NCBI GenBank assembly: GCA_963727495.1
Contig: CAVSGQ010000006.1
Span: forward strand, 496,001 to 560,000
From: Actinophytocola sp963727495
GTDB lineage: Bacteria; Actinomycetota; Actinomycetes; Mycobacteriales; Pseudonocardiaceae
Direction of reading: 5' to 3'
DNA length: 64,000 bases
Below the pieces are notes generated by a model, which saw nothing but the letters and a program-made list of their open reading frames with translations, was not told the DNA's origin and ran no database searches. The position numbers were made by a program, and so were the translations under genes. Positions 63,904 to 64,000 of this stretch are shown in pieces. Position 1 is the first letter of the stretch, and each line of letters begins with the position of its first letter.

Positions 63904-64000
63904 CAGCGACCACTCCCCGCGTACACGGTCGCGACCTCGTCGCCGCCGAGGTCGAACGCCTCGTGGATCGCCCGCACCGCCTCGTCCAGCTCGGTGTCGC
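63903..64000 (-). CDS. lysC: Aspartate kinase, C-terminal end only
   Basis: The last 31 or so codons are visible: TELDEAVRAIHEAFDLGG, then VYAGSGR and stop. This is the C-terminus of actinobacterial aspartate kinase; the gene continues beyond the window. Its stop overlaps the asd start. Confidence 0.9.
   Translation of the reverse strand, partial: DTELDEAVRAIHEAFDLGGDEVATVYAGSGR

Overview
The window is high-GC chromosomal DNA from an actinobacterium, most likely of the family Pseudonocardiaceae (Amycolatopsis-like). This is inferred from base composition, frequent GTG starts, ATGA/GTGA-coupled operons, a WhiB protein, and gene order. Much of it follows, from memory, the Mycobacterium tuberculosis order around Rv3649-Rv3683: helicase, Tad secretion genes, ssd, HAD phosphatase, acs, marP, NUDIX, TlpA, nth, crp, MBL protein, RidA, DUF4177, two ArsA ATPases, whiB4, ponA2, metallophosphoesterase. 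The right edge holds asd and the 3' end of lysC. No species can be named from the sequence alone.

Layout. 1-9 kb: 3' end of a DEAD/DEAH helicase, a small Prim-Pol protein and a minus-strand Tad/Flp pilus locus (two TadE-like proteins, an Flp-type pilin, TadC, TadB, TadA) led by Ssd. 9-10.7 kb: a divergent spacer with two perfect DnaA boxes and three tandem hairpins, a HAD phosphatase, and a gene-free stretch that I read as the Ms1/MTS2823-type 6S-like RNA. 10.7-17.7 kb: a peptidoglycan-recycling cluster (NagZ, NamZ/DUF1343, serine hydrolase, MurR, MurQ). 18.4-20 kb: a caspase-like membrane protein with a frameshifted EACC1-type partner. 20-28 kb: Fic-like protein, acs, VIT transporter, a 162-bp palindromic element, nhaA, holin-X, EphE-like and S33 hydrolases. 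28-34 kb: PadR plus membrane protein, marP-NUDIX-tlpA-nth operon, crp. 34-49 kb: MFS transporter, a second sliding clamp (DnaN paralogue), MBL, NUDIX, oxidoreductase, a paralogous pair of unknown proteins, RidA, DUF4177, ArsA pair, whiB4, ponA2, yqeY, metallophosphoesterase.

49.9-51.5 kb: a tRNA-Pro gene whose 3' end is duplicated 1.5 kb downstream as a 40-bp att-like repeat. The interval holds a toxin-antitoxin-like pair and no integrase. 51.5-64 kb: accessory genes, including a five-gene operon with a papain-family protease, a small protein that appears to share the protease's C-terminal module, a chagasin-type inhibitor, a hemerythrin protein and a SnoaL-like protein. Then come an S9 peptidase, Dps, an FMN reductase, an HSL-type hydrolase, an MFS transporter, asd and lysC.

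The strongest candidates for undescribed biology are the protease/inhibitor operon, the caspase-EACC1 unit, the unknown paralogous pair at 39.5-41.7 kb and the palindromic element at 23.8 kb. Several conserved genes (crp, the small membrane gene before it, EACC1, the toxin) are broken by single-base indels in GC-rich runs. For crp in particular this suggests residual assembly error rather than decay.
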